NCBI GenBank assembly: GCA_946413245.1
Contig: CAMKJS010000010.1
Span: 1-55,511, forward strand
Length of the DNA stretch: 55,511 bases
Reading direction: 5' to 3'
DNA from: an uncultured Clostridia bacterium
Lineage (GTDB): Bacteria; Bacillota; Clostridia; Christensenellales; Aristaeellaceae
This document shows positions 31,590 to 38,778 of this stretch, in pieces. The first letter of the stretch is position 1, and the number at the start of each line of letters is the position of its first letter. The notes beneath the pieces were generated by a model that was given only the letters and a program-made list of their open reading frames with translations, was not told where the DNA came from and searched no databases. Position numbers and translations under genes: made by a program.

Positions 31590-32006
31590 ATGAAGAACCC
31601 GAAGACCACGGCGGGACTGGCGGTTCTGGCGGTGCTGCTGATTCTGGCCGGTGTGCTGGCGAGCCGGATGATTCCCACCATTCAGGAAACAAGGCGGGAG
31701 ATGAGCTGGACACCCAGCCCGATCCCGCCCATGCCAGCGAACGTGATGCAGGTGACCCCGGATCCGGCGGCGCCGACCCAGGAGCCCGCGCTGCGCACAG
31801 GATCCCAGGGGCAGGCTGTGAAGGATCTGCAGAGCAGGCTGTACACCCTCGGATACTATGAAGGGGAGATCGACGGGCAGTACGGGCCGGGAACCCGGGA
31901 CGCGGTGTACGCTTTCCAGAAGGCGAACGATCTCCTGGCGGACGGCATCGCCGGGCAGGAGACCAGGGAGCTGCTGTTTTCGCCGTACGCCAAACCGAAG
32001 ACATAA
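31590..32006 (+). CDS. Membrane-anchored peptidoglycan-binding protein
   Basis: A 138-residue protein with one N-terminal membrane segment (about residues 9-26), a Pro/Thr-rich linker (about 38-65) and a PG_binding_1 domain (about 70-132: GSQGQAVKDLQSRLYTLGYY, YGPGTRDAVYAFQKANDL). It should sit outside the membrane and bind the cell wall. It starts 5 bases after permease 2 with ribosome site gaggaac, so it is part of the transporter operon; why a wall-binding protein travels with a nucleoside transporter is unclear. It has no catalytic domain. Confidence 0.87.
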   Translation: MKNPKTTAGLAVLAVLLILAGVLASRMIPTIQETRREMSWTPSPIPPMPANVMQVTPDPAAPTQEPALRTGSQGQAVKDLQSRLYTLGYYEGEIDGQYGPGTRDAVYAFQKANDLLADGIAGQETRELLFSPYAKPKT

Positions 32007-32053
32007 AGCGCATGACGAGCTGAAAACCATTTGTCGTAAAGGAGTCCTGAACC

Positions 32054-34285
32054 ATGGCATCACCTGTTGCTGAAACCACCGTAAACGAAAAAGAGACAAC
32101 CGCTTCAAAGCCTGCGGAGAATCCTCCGCGGGATTATTCGGACCTCCTCGCCGGCGAGTTCAAAATCCGCCCGCAGCAGGTCCGCGCCGCTGTGGAACTG
32201 CTGGACGCGGGGAACACCATCCCCTTCATCGCCCGGTACCGGAAGGAAGCCACCGGCTCCCTGGACGACCAGGTGCTCCGGGAAATGTCTGAGCGGCTGG
32301 AATATCTGCGCAACCTGGATAAACGCCGCCAGGAAATCGAAAAAAGCCTCACGGATCTGGGCGTATGGACCGAGGAGCTGCAGGCGCAGCTGACCGCCGC
32401 GAAGACGCTGAGCGAGCTGGAGGACCTGTACCGGCCGTACCGGCCGAAGCGCCGCACCCGGGCCACCATCGCGAAGGAGCGGGGCCTGGAACCGCTGGCC
32501 ATGTGGCTCATGCTGCAGCCGCTGAAGGGAATCCCGGAGGAGGAAGCCAGGAAGTACGTCGATCCGGAGAAGGACGTGCCGGACGCCGAAGCCGCGCTGG
32601 CCGGCGCCAGGGATATCCTGGCGGAAACCGCCAGCGACCACGCGGGCCTGCGCAAGGAGCTGCGGGAGCTGCTGCTGCGGGAAGGCGTTATCCGCACCGA
32701 GGCCGCGAAGGACGAGGACAGCGTTTACAGCATGTACTACGATTACCGGGAGCCGGTGCGCGCCATGGCGCCTCACCGGATTCTGGCGGTGAACCGGGGC
32801 GAACGGGAGGAATTCCTGAAGGTGACCCTGGAGGCTCCGGAGGAAAAGGCTGTTGCCGCCGTCCGCCGCGCTTTCGTACGGGGGACGTCCCCCGCTTCCG
32901 CCCAGGTGGCGGAGGCCTGCGATGACGCCTGGAGCCGGCTCATCTTCCCCTCCCTGGAGCGGGAAATCCGCAACGAGCTTACGGACCGGGCGAACGTCTC
33001 CGCGATCCGGGTCTTCTCCCAGAATCTGCATCAGCTGCTGATGCAGCCGCCCATCAAGGGCAAGGTCACCCTGGGGGTGGACCCCGGCTTCCGCACCGGA
33101 TGCAAGCTGGCGGTCATTGACGAAAACGGCAAGGTGCTGGATACCGGCGTCGGATACTTCACCCTGCCCGGCAACGAGAACGGCAAGGCCGCGGCTGCCC
33201 GGCTCATCCGTAGCTTTGTGCAGAAGTACGGCGTCACGGCCATCGCCATCGGCAACGGAACCGCCAGCCGGGAAAGCGAGCAGTTCATCGCCGGCCTGCT
33301 GCCCTCCATGCCGGGGGTCGCCTATATGATCGTCAGTGAAGCCGGCGCTTCCGTCTACTCCGCCAGCAAGCTGGCTGCCGCGGAATTCCCGGATTTCGAC
33401 GTTACCCAGCGGAGCGCGGTTTCCATCGCCCGCCGCATGCAGGATCCCCTGGCGGAGCTGGTCAAGATCGATCCGAAGGCCATCGGTGTCGGACAGTATC
33501 AGCACGACCTGAAGCAGAACGAGCTCACCGAAGCCCTGGACGGCGTGGTGGAACAGTGCGTGAACCAGGTGGGCGTGGAGGTTTCCACCGCCTCCGCGGA
33601 GCTCCTGAGCCACGTGGCCGGCATCGGGCCGGCGCTGGCGAAAAATATTGTGGCTTACCGGGAAGAAAACGGCATTCCGTCCCGTCAGGCCCTGAAAAAG
33701 GTTCCGAAGCTGGGGCCCCGGGCCTTTGAGCAGTGCGCCGGCTTCCTGCGGGTGGCGGACAGCAAAAACCCGCTGGACGCCACCGCCGTGCACCCGGAGA
33801 GCTACGACGCGGCCAAAGCCCTGCTGGAGAAGCTGGGGTACGACCTGAAAACCGTGAAGAACGGCGGCATTCCAGGCATCGGCGAACGGGCCAAAGCCTA
33901 CGGGGAAGAGAAGCTGGCCGCGGAAATCGGCGTCGGTCTCCCGACCCTGAAGGATATGCTCTCTGAACTGCAGAAGCCCGGCCGGGATCCCCGCGAGGAG
34001 CTTCCGCAGCCGGTGCTCCGGACCGACGTGCTGGATATCAAGGATCTGACCCCGGGCATGGAGCTCACCGGCACCGTCCGGAACGTGATCGATTTCGGCG
34101 CTTTTGTGGATATCGGCGTTCACCAGGACGGGCTGGTGCACATTTCCCGGATGGCGCAGAAGTTTATCCGGCACCCCTCAGAAATCGTCAAGGTCGGCGA
34201 CGTGGTCAGGGTCTGGGTCGTCAGCGTGGACGAGAAGAAAAAGCGGATCGCTTTGACCATGGTCAAGGACCGCCTGAATACATAA
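32054..34285 (+). CDS. tex: Tex-family RNA-binding transcription accessory protein
   Basis: A 743-residue cytoplasmic protein with the complete Tex architecture: N-terminal helical domain (FIARYRKEATGSLDD about residues 57-71), YqgF-like RNase H fold (LGVDPGFRTGCKLAV about 341-355), helix-hairpin-helix modules (VAGIGPALAKNIVAYREENG about 521-540; VPKLGPRAFEQCAGF) and a C-terminal S1 domain (about 660-735: GTVRNVIDFGAFVDIGVHQDGLVHIS core, DEKKKRIALTM). Tex binds nucleic acid and affects transcription and stress responses. Here an extra Ala/Glu-rich lead of about 25 residues precedes the family start. Ribosome site aaaggag lies nine to ten bases before ATG 32054. Confidence 0.95.
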   Translation: MASPVAETTVNEKETTASKPAENPPRDYSDLLAGEFKIRPQQVRAAVELLDAGNTIPFIARYRKEATGSLDDQVLREMSERLEYLRNLDKRRQEIEKSLTDLGVWTEELQAQLTAAKTLSELEDLYRPYRPKRRTRATIAKERGLEPLAMWLMLQPLKGIPEEEARKYVDPEKDVPDAEAALAGARDILAETASDHAGLRKELRELLLREGVIRTEAAKDEDSVYSMYYDYREPVRAMAPHRILAVNRGEREEFLKVTLEAPEEKAVAAVRRAFVRGTSPASAQVAEACDDAWSRLIFPSLEREIRNELTDRANVSAIRVFSQNLHQLLMQPPIKGKVTLGVDPGFRTGCKLAVIDENGKVLDTGVGYFTLPGNENGKAAAARLIRSFVQKYGVTAIAIGNGTASRESEQFIAGLLPSMPGVAYMIVSEAGASVYSASKLAAAEFPDFDVTQRSAVSIARRMQDPLAELVKIDPKAIGVGQYQHDLKQNELTEALDGVVEQCVNQVGVEVSTASAELLSHVAGIGPALAKNIVAYREENGIPSRQALKKVPKLGPRAFEQCAGFLRVADSKNPLDATAVHPESYDAAKALLEKLGYDLKTVKNGGIPGIGERAKAYGEEKLAAEIGVGLPTLKDMLSELQKPGRDPREELPQPVLRTDVLDIKDLTPGMELTGTVRNVIDFGAFVDIGVHQDGLVHISRMAQKFIRHPSEIVKVGDVVRVWVVSVDEKKKRIALTMVKDRLNT

Positions 34286-34291
34286 AAGTTT

Positions 34292-34438
34292 TATCCCCTC
34301 CGGCCCTGAAGGGCCACCTCCCCGCAACCTCAATCGTCGCTGAGCTCCCTTGGGCCGGTCGCTCTGCTCGTTTCGGTTGACTCGTTCGGGTCGCTTCCGG
34401 CTTATGCCGGACAACACACTGTGTTGACGCTTCCCTCA
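34292..34438. repeat. Intergenic palindromic repeat element
   Basis: About 150 bases rich in small inverted repeats: ggccctgaagggcc, ccggcttatgccgg and aacacactgtgtt. It starts cccctccggccctgaagg and runs into the tex terminator. Read on the minus strand it ends in ggggaggtggcccttcag, a form I recall as an interspersed repeat in gut Clostridia. It has no open frame that looks real. It is the only copy seen in this window. Confidence 0.55.
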
Positions 34439-34466
34439 CTCCCCTTGCAACAAGGGGAGGCTTTTT
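34439..34466 (+). terminator. Terminator of tex
   Basis: A 9-bp stem (ctccccttg / caaggggag), loop caa, then gcttttt. Confidence 0.85.
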
Positions 34467-34471
34467 AATAC

Positions 34472-34504
34472 AAAAAAACGGCGGACGACCGGGGTCGTCC
34501 GCCG
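34472..34504 (-). terminator. Terminator of the minus-strand ABC operon
   Basis: A 12-bp stem (cggcggacgacc / ggtcgtccgccg; arms 34479-34490 and 34493-34504) with a 2-base centre. On the minus strand it is followed by seven T. It stands next to the tex terminator, facing the other way. Confidence 0.85.
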
Positions 34505-34519
34505 GGGAAGATCCGGGAA

Positions 34520-35614
34520 TCAGGCTTCGAGGAGATGCGCGCATTCGCTCCGGAAGGAGATATACGCGTCATCGCCGACCTGGAAGGTTTTCCGGCCGAT
34601 GGGGCAGTTGTCCGCGATCTTGACCAGCGTATCGCCGACGCGGACGTGATAGTTCTGATAGCTGCCCATGAAACAGCTGAGCTCCACCTTGCAGGGCAGG
34701 GCACCCTGGTCCGCGATTTCGATCGCTTCGGGGCGAAGTACGATCTTGGCCTTCGTGCCGGGGGCAGGCTTATGATCGGACCGGACCCGCACCGTACGGC
34801 CGTCCACCTCCGCGACGATATCGCTGCCTTCGGTGCCGCGCACCGTGCAGCCGAGGAAATTACACTCGCCGATGAAGTCCGCCACGAACTCGCTGTTCGG
34901 ATGATAGTAAATCTCCGTCGGCGAGCCCATCTGGGCGATGACGCCGCCCTTCATCAGGATGATGTTGTCCGAAATCGCCATGGCTTCGGACTGGTCGTGG
35001 GTCACGTAAATGGCGGTGATCCCCAGGGCCTGCTGGATGCGGCGGATTTCCGTGCGCATCTGCACGCGCAGCTTCGCGTCCAGGTTGGACAGGGGTTCGT
35101 CGAACAGCAGCACGCCGGGCTCCACCACCAGGGCGCGGGCCAGGGCCACACGCTGCTGCTGGCCGCCGGAGAGCTGGTTGGTCATCCGCTGCTCCATATC
35201 GCTGAGCTCGACCAGCTTCAGGATCCGGGTGACGCGGTCCTTGATTTCATCCTTCGGCACCTTCCGGAGCTTCAGGCCGTAAGCCACGTTGTCAAAAACG
35301 TTGTAATGGGGGAACAGGGCGTAGCTCTGGAAAACCATGGCCGTGTCGCGCTTGTTGGGCGTCAGCTCGTTGATCGGCTGGCCGCCCAGGTAGATTTCTC
35401 CCTCGTCCGGGCTTTCGAAGCCGGCGATCATGCGCAGGGTCGTGGTTTTGCCGCAGCCGCTGGGCCCCAGCAGGGTTACGAAGCTGCCGGGCTCGATATC
35501 CAGCTCCACGTCGTGAACGGCATAGAAATCCTTGCCGGTTTTCGGGTTCTGATAGATCTTGCTGATATGGTCCAGGCGGACGCCCTTGGGCTCTTTCACG
35601 CGTCTTTCACTCAT
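34520..35614 (-). CDS. ABC transporter ATPase (iron/spermidine-putrescine type)
   Basis: A 364-residue ATPase of the CUT1/POT/FbpC group. It has Walker A GPSGCGKTT (about residues 52-60), the Q-loop region MVFQSYALFPH, signature LSGGQQQRVALARAL (about 142-156), Walker B VLLFDEPLSNLDAK (about 161-174) and a C-terminal TOBE_2 domain (about 285-360) that contacts regulatory ligands or the permease. It energises uptake by the fused permease and binding protein encoded upstream. The start is ambiguous: GTG 35620 overlaps the permease stop (GTGA), while ATG 35614 has aaggagg ten bases before; ATG is listed. Confidence 0.92.
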   Translation of the reverse strand: MSERRVKEPKGVRLDHISKIYQNPKTGKDFYAVHDVELDIEPGSFVTLLGPSGCGKTTTLRMIAGFESPDEGEIYLGGQPINELTPNKRDTAMVFQSYALFPHYNVFDNVAYGLKLRKVPKDEIKDRVTRILKLVELSDMEQRMTNQLSGGQQQRVALARALVVEPGVLLFDEPLSNLDAKLRVQMRTEIRRIQQALGITAIYVTHDQSEAMAISDNIILMKGGVIAQMGSPTEIYYHPNSEFVADFIGECNFLGCTVRGTEGSDIVAEVDGRTVRVRSDHKPAPGTKAKIVLRPEAIEIADQGALPCKVELSCFMGSYQNYHVRVGDTLVKIADNCPIGRKTFQVGDDAYISFRSECAHLLEA

Positions 35615-35616
35615 TG

Positions 35617-37329
35617 TCACTCAACCTCCTTGACTTTGCGGCTGGTACCGAAATGTTTGATGATAAAGTTCATCAGGAGCACCGATCCGTAGGTGATGAT
35701 GATCAGGATCGTGGCGAAGGCGCAGGCGATGCTGAAAGCGCCCTTCTCCGCGAACTCGTTGATCTGCACGGTAATCAGCAGGTAACTCGGCGTGACCAGC
35801 AGGATGATGGCGGAAATGGCCGTGATGGAACGCACGAACGCCGTTACCAGACCGGAGAGGAAGGAATCCTTGATCAGCGGCAGCGTCACTGTGGTGAACA
35901 CTTTCAGACTGTTGGCGCCCATGTCGTAGGCGCTTTCCTCAATCGATTTGTCAATCTGCCGCAGCGCTGAAATACCGGAACGCGTACCCGTCGGCAGCGA
36001 GCGGACGATGAACACGATGACCAGAATCGCCCCGGTGCCGTAGAGGCCCTGCAGGAAGCCGGTGTGGAAGACGCCGCCGGAGAAGCCACGGATATATCCG
36101 ACGCCCAGCACGGTGCCGGGAACCGCCATCGCCAGCATCGAGACCGCTTCAATGAAGCCCTTGGCCTTGAATTTCCGCTTGACCACCAGATACGAGATGA
36201 TCATGGACAGGAGGGCGGTGATCGGCGCGGCGATCAGCGAGAGCACGAAGGAATCCCGGAAGGCCTGCAGACCGCGGTAGCGGGTGAAGACCTGCTCGAA
36301 CCATTTGAAGGTCAGAGGCGTGAACTTATAGCCCCAGGTGGGGAACAGGGCGCCGATCGGCACGCAGATATACATCATGACGACGAAGGCCGCGCCGAGG
36401 CCGCAGAAGATCGACAGAGGGATCTTCACGCTCTTGTCCTCGATCATCATTCTGGCCCGGCTGGCTTTGCCAGTCAGCGTGGCCGCGGTCTTCTTCTCCA
36501 GATAATACTTCTGCACGGCGAACATCGCCAGGGTGATCATCAGCAGGACGACAGCCATGGCGGCGGCGCCGGCCTTGTCGTAGGCGCCGGTGATCTGCAG
36601 ATAGATCGTTGTGGCCAGCGTGTCGTAGCTGCCGCCGATGAGCATCGGGTTGGCAAAGTCGGCGATGGACTCGATGAAAGTGACCAGAAAAGCGTTGCCG
36701 AGGCCGGGAAGCAGCAGCGGCAGCGTCACGTCGGCAAACACTCTCCAGCGGCTGCCGCCCATATCCCGGGACGCTTCCTCCAGAGAGGGGTCGATGTTTT
36801 TCAGCAGGCCCTTCATCATCATATAGCAGACGGGGAAGAAGGTCAGCGTCTGCACGATGACGATGCCCCAGTAGCCGTATACGTTGTTGTCATAAATCCC
36901 CAGCAGGAACCGGGTAATCAGGCCGGATTTGCCGAAGAGCATGATCATCGACAGGGACAGCACGAAGGGCGGCGAAACCACAGGCAGCATGGAAACCAGC
37001 TTGAACAGGCCGCCGACCGCCTTGTTCATCTTCACATACACTTCCACATAGGCGAACAGAAGACCGATCGCCGTGGAGAGAATACCGACCACAAAGCCGA
37101 CCTTCAGGGTGTTGGTGATCGCCCGGGTAAAGTCGGGCATCTGGAAAATCCGCTGGAAAACGCTGAGGCCGAAGCTGCCGTCTCCCACAAAGCTGTCCAC
37201 CAGCAGAATCGCCAGCGGATACAGGATAAACAGTGTCAGGAACGTGATCAGCAGCACGATGGTCGTGACCATGATGGGATCGCCCAGCAGTTTTTTCCGG
37301 TCCAGCGCGGCGCCTTGATCCCTTGCCAT
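35617..37329 (-). CDS. ABC transporter permease, fused two-domain (FbpB-like)
   Basis: A 570-residue membrane protein with about twelve membrane segments and two MetI-type permease halves, as in iron(III) FbpB-type permeases. The two EAA coupling loops are EASRDMGGSRWRVFADVTLP (about residues 184-203) and ESAYDMGANSLKVFTTVTLP (about 460-479). It pairs with the ATPase downstream (stop and start overlap) and the binding protein upstream. The ribosome site is ggaggatg. The fused form suggests uptake of ferric iron or a phosphonate/thiamine-like ligand; the sequence alone does not decide. Confidence 0.92.
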   Translation of the reverse strand: MARDQGAALDRKKLLGDPIMVTTIVLLITFLTLFILYPLAILLVDSFVGDGSFGLSVFQRIFQMPDFTRAITNTLKVGFVVGILSTAIGLLFAYVEVYVKMNKAVGGLFKLVSMLPVVSPPFVLSLSMIMLFGKSGLITRFLLGIYDNNVYGYWGIVIVQTLTFFPVCYMMMKGLLKNIDPSLEEASRDMGGSRWRVFADVTLPLLLPGLGNAFLVTFIESIADFANPMLIGGSYDTLATTIYLQITGAYDKAGAAAMAVVLLMITLAMFAVQKYYLEKKTAATLTGKASRARMMIEDKSVKIPLSIFCGLGAAFVVMMYICVPIGALFPTWGYKFTPLTFKWFEQVFTRYRGLQAFRDSFVLSLIAAPITALLSMIISYLVVKRKFKAKGFIEAVSMLAMAVPGTVLGVGYIRGFSGGVFHTGFLQGLYGTGAILVIVFIVRSLPTGTRSGISALRQIDKSIEESAYDMGANSLKVFTTVTLPLIKDSFLSGLVTAFVRSITAISAIILLVTPSYLLITVQINEFAEKGAFSIACAFATILIIITYGSVLLMNFIIKHFGTSRKVKEVE

Positions 37330-37348
37330 GAGGCATCCTCCTTTTCCT

Positions 37349-37384
37349 CAAAAATGCGAGGATGGCGGAGTGTGCCATCCTCGC
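37349..37384 (-). terminator. Attenuator-like hairpin between binding protein and permease
   Basis: An 11-bp stem (37356-37366 / 37374-37384, gcgaggatggc and its complement) with a 7-base loop. On the minus strand it is followed by attttt. It lies after the binding-protein stop and before the permease start. Confidence 0.75.
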
Positions 37385-37401
37385 GGGTTGGTATGACTGA
37401 A

Positions 37402-38502
37402 TTACTCGGTCTTGAAGCGTTCCGCACCGGTGTCGGCGCCGGCAGCGGCGATCGCGGCCATGACGTCGTTCACGTTCTGCTCGGTCTCCGCCGCGGCAAG
37501 GGCGAAATCATAGCCGTCCCACACGAGGCTGGGATCCAGGCCGGCGTCGATAGCCGCCTGCGGCTGGGTCGCGTTGTCCAGCACCAGGAACTGATAGGAG
37601 CCGAAGTTGGCGGCCTGATTCACGCACTCGGGGCTCAGGGCGTATTCCATGAACAGCTTCGCGGCGTTGGGATGCTTCGCTCCCTTGAAGATGGCCACCG
37701 GGCCGACTTCGCAGGCAGTCCCGTCGGACGGGACGACCAGCTGCACGTTTTCGTAGCCGTTGTCGACGATCTGGGTGATGCCGTCATGCAGGAAGCCGAT
37801 GCCGATGACGCATTCGCCGGTGCCCACGTTCTTGGAGGGGCCGGAACCGGACTTGGTGTACACCTGAACGTTCTTGTCCAGATCCACCAGGTACTGCACG
37901 CCGGCGTCGTGGCCCTTCAGCTGGATCATCAGGTTGGCGACCAGCTTGGGGGTGCCGGCGGTCTTGTAGTTGGACAGCCAGATCAGGCCCTTGTATTCAG
38001 GCTTGAGCAGATCGTCCCAGCTCTGGGGGATTTCCAGATTCATACGGGCCATTTCATCCTTGTTGACCATGAAGCCCAGCAGACCGGTGTAGATGCCGTA
38101 CCAGTAGCCGTTCGGATCCTTGTAAATATCCTTGGTCAGGTGAGCGGCGTTGACGGGGATATAGCTGTTGTCCAGGAAGCCCTTGGCAGCCAGCCCGTCG
38201 TAGGGGTTGTTGGTGCCGCCGAACCAGACGTCCGCGGAAGGATTGCCGTTTTCTTCCTCGATCTTGGTGGGCACTTCGCCGGTGGACAGGCGCTGATACT
38301 GGGTCTTGATCCCGTACAGCTCCTGGAAATGATTGGCGGCCGCGGCAAGATAATCTTCCTCGCAGGAGCCGTAAATCACCAGCTCGCCTTCAGCCTTGGC
38401 GGCTTCGACCAGCGTGGGATCCGCGCCGACAACATCTTCGGCGAGAGCGGTGCAGCTCAGCAGCATCGCGAGCGCCATCAGGACAGCAAACAGTTTTTTC
38501 AT
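37402..38502 (-). CDS. Periplasmic-type binding protein (iron(III)/AfuA-like family)
   Basis: A 366-residue exported protein. Signal peptide MKKLFAVLMALAMLLSCTALA; the sequence LLSC fits a lipobox only loosely, so cleavage after ALA is as likely. The mature part resembles AfuA/FbpA type proteins: EGELVIYGSCEEDYL (about residues 38-52), NPSADVWFGGTNNPYDGLA, WYGIYTGLLGFMVNKDEM, PQSWDDLLKPEYKGLIW and GIGFLHDG. The tandem Tyr pair that binds iron in FbpA is not evident, so the ligand may not be ferric iron. It is first in the minus-strand operon, from the promoter at 38611, with ribosome site aaggagg. Confidence 0.9.
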   Translation of the reverse strand: MKKLFAVLMALAMLLSCTALAEDVVGADPTLVEAAKAEGELVIYGSCEEDYLAAAANHFQELYGIKTQYQRLSTGEVPTKIEEENGNPSADVWFGGTNNPYDGLAAKGFLDNSYIPVNAAHLTKDIYKDPNGYWYGIYTGLLGFMVNKDEMARMNLEIPQSWDDLLKPEYKGLIWLSNYKTAGTPKLVANLMIQLKGHDAGVQYLVDLDKNVQVYTKSGSGPSKNVGTGECVIGIGFLHDGITQIVDNGYENVQLVVPSDGTACEVGPVAIFKGAKHPNAAKLFMEYALSPECVNQAANFGSYQFLVLDNATQPQAAIDAGLDPSLVWDGYDFALAAAETEQNVNDVMAAIAAAGADTGAERFKTE

Positions 38503-38610
38503 GACTTGGAACCTCCTTCAAATTTATTTCCTCCGCGAAATCCGCGGGGCAAATACCATAAGAAACGGCCGCGGCGGGCCGGGATCATTCTCTTCATTTC
38601 AACCGCAATA

Positions 38611-38639
38611 AGGATAGCACCCTCCCGGCTTTCTGTCAA
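38611..38639 (-). promoter_or_regulatory. Promoter of the minus-strand ABC operon
   Basis: On the minus strand TTGACA (38634-38639), 17-base spacer, TATCCT (38611-38616). The leader to 38502 is about 100 bases and carries a ccgcgaaatccgcgg palindrome near 38533-38547. Confidence 0.75.
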
Positions 38640-38671
38640 GAAAAACCCTTGCAAAAAAGCGGGATTTTCTG

Positions 38672-38700
38672 TTGCCGAACGGCGGGGAATATGGTATGGT
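38672..38700 (+). promoter_or_regulatory. Promoter of the GH3 gene
   Basis: TTGCCG (38672-38677), 17-base spacer, TATGGT (38695-38700). It is divergent from the ABC operon promoter, 33 bases away. Confidence 0.55.
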
Positions 38701-38778
38701 GGGAAGGAAAGGAATCCCTTCGGAACAGGCAAAAAGATACGGACAATTCCCCACGGACAGGACAGGAGGACAGGAAGC

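Noticed and set aside
37402..38502. Certain assignment as a ferric iron binding protein
   Set aside because: The paired Tyr iron ligands of FbpA are not evident, so only the broad family is stated.
36064..38778. 900-codon open extension upstream of the GH3 gene
   Set aside because: It lies antisense to the permease and binding-protein genes and has shadow-like composition. The real GH3 start is ATG 38779 with its own ribosome site and promoter.
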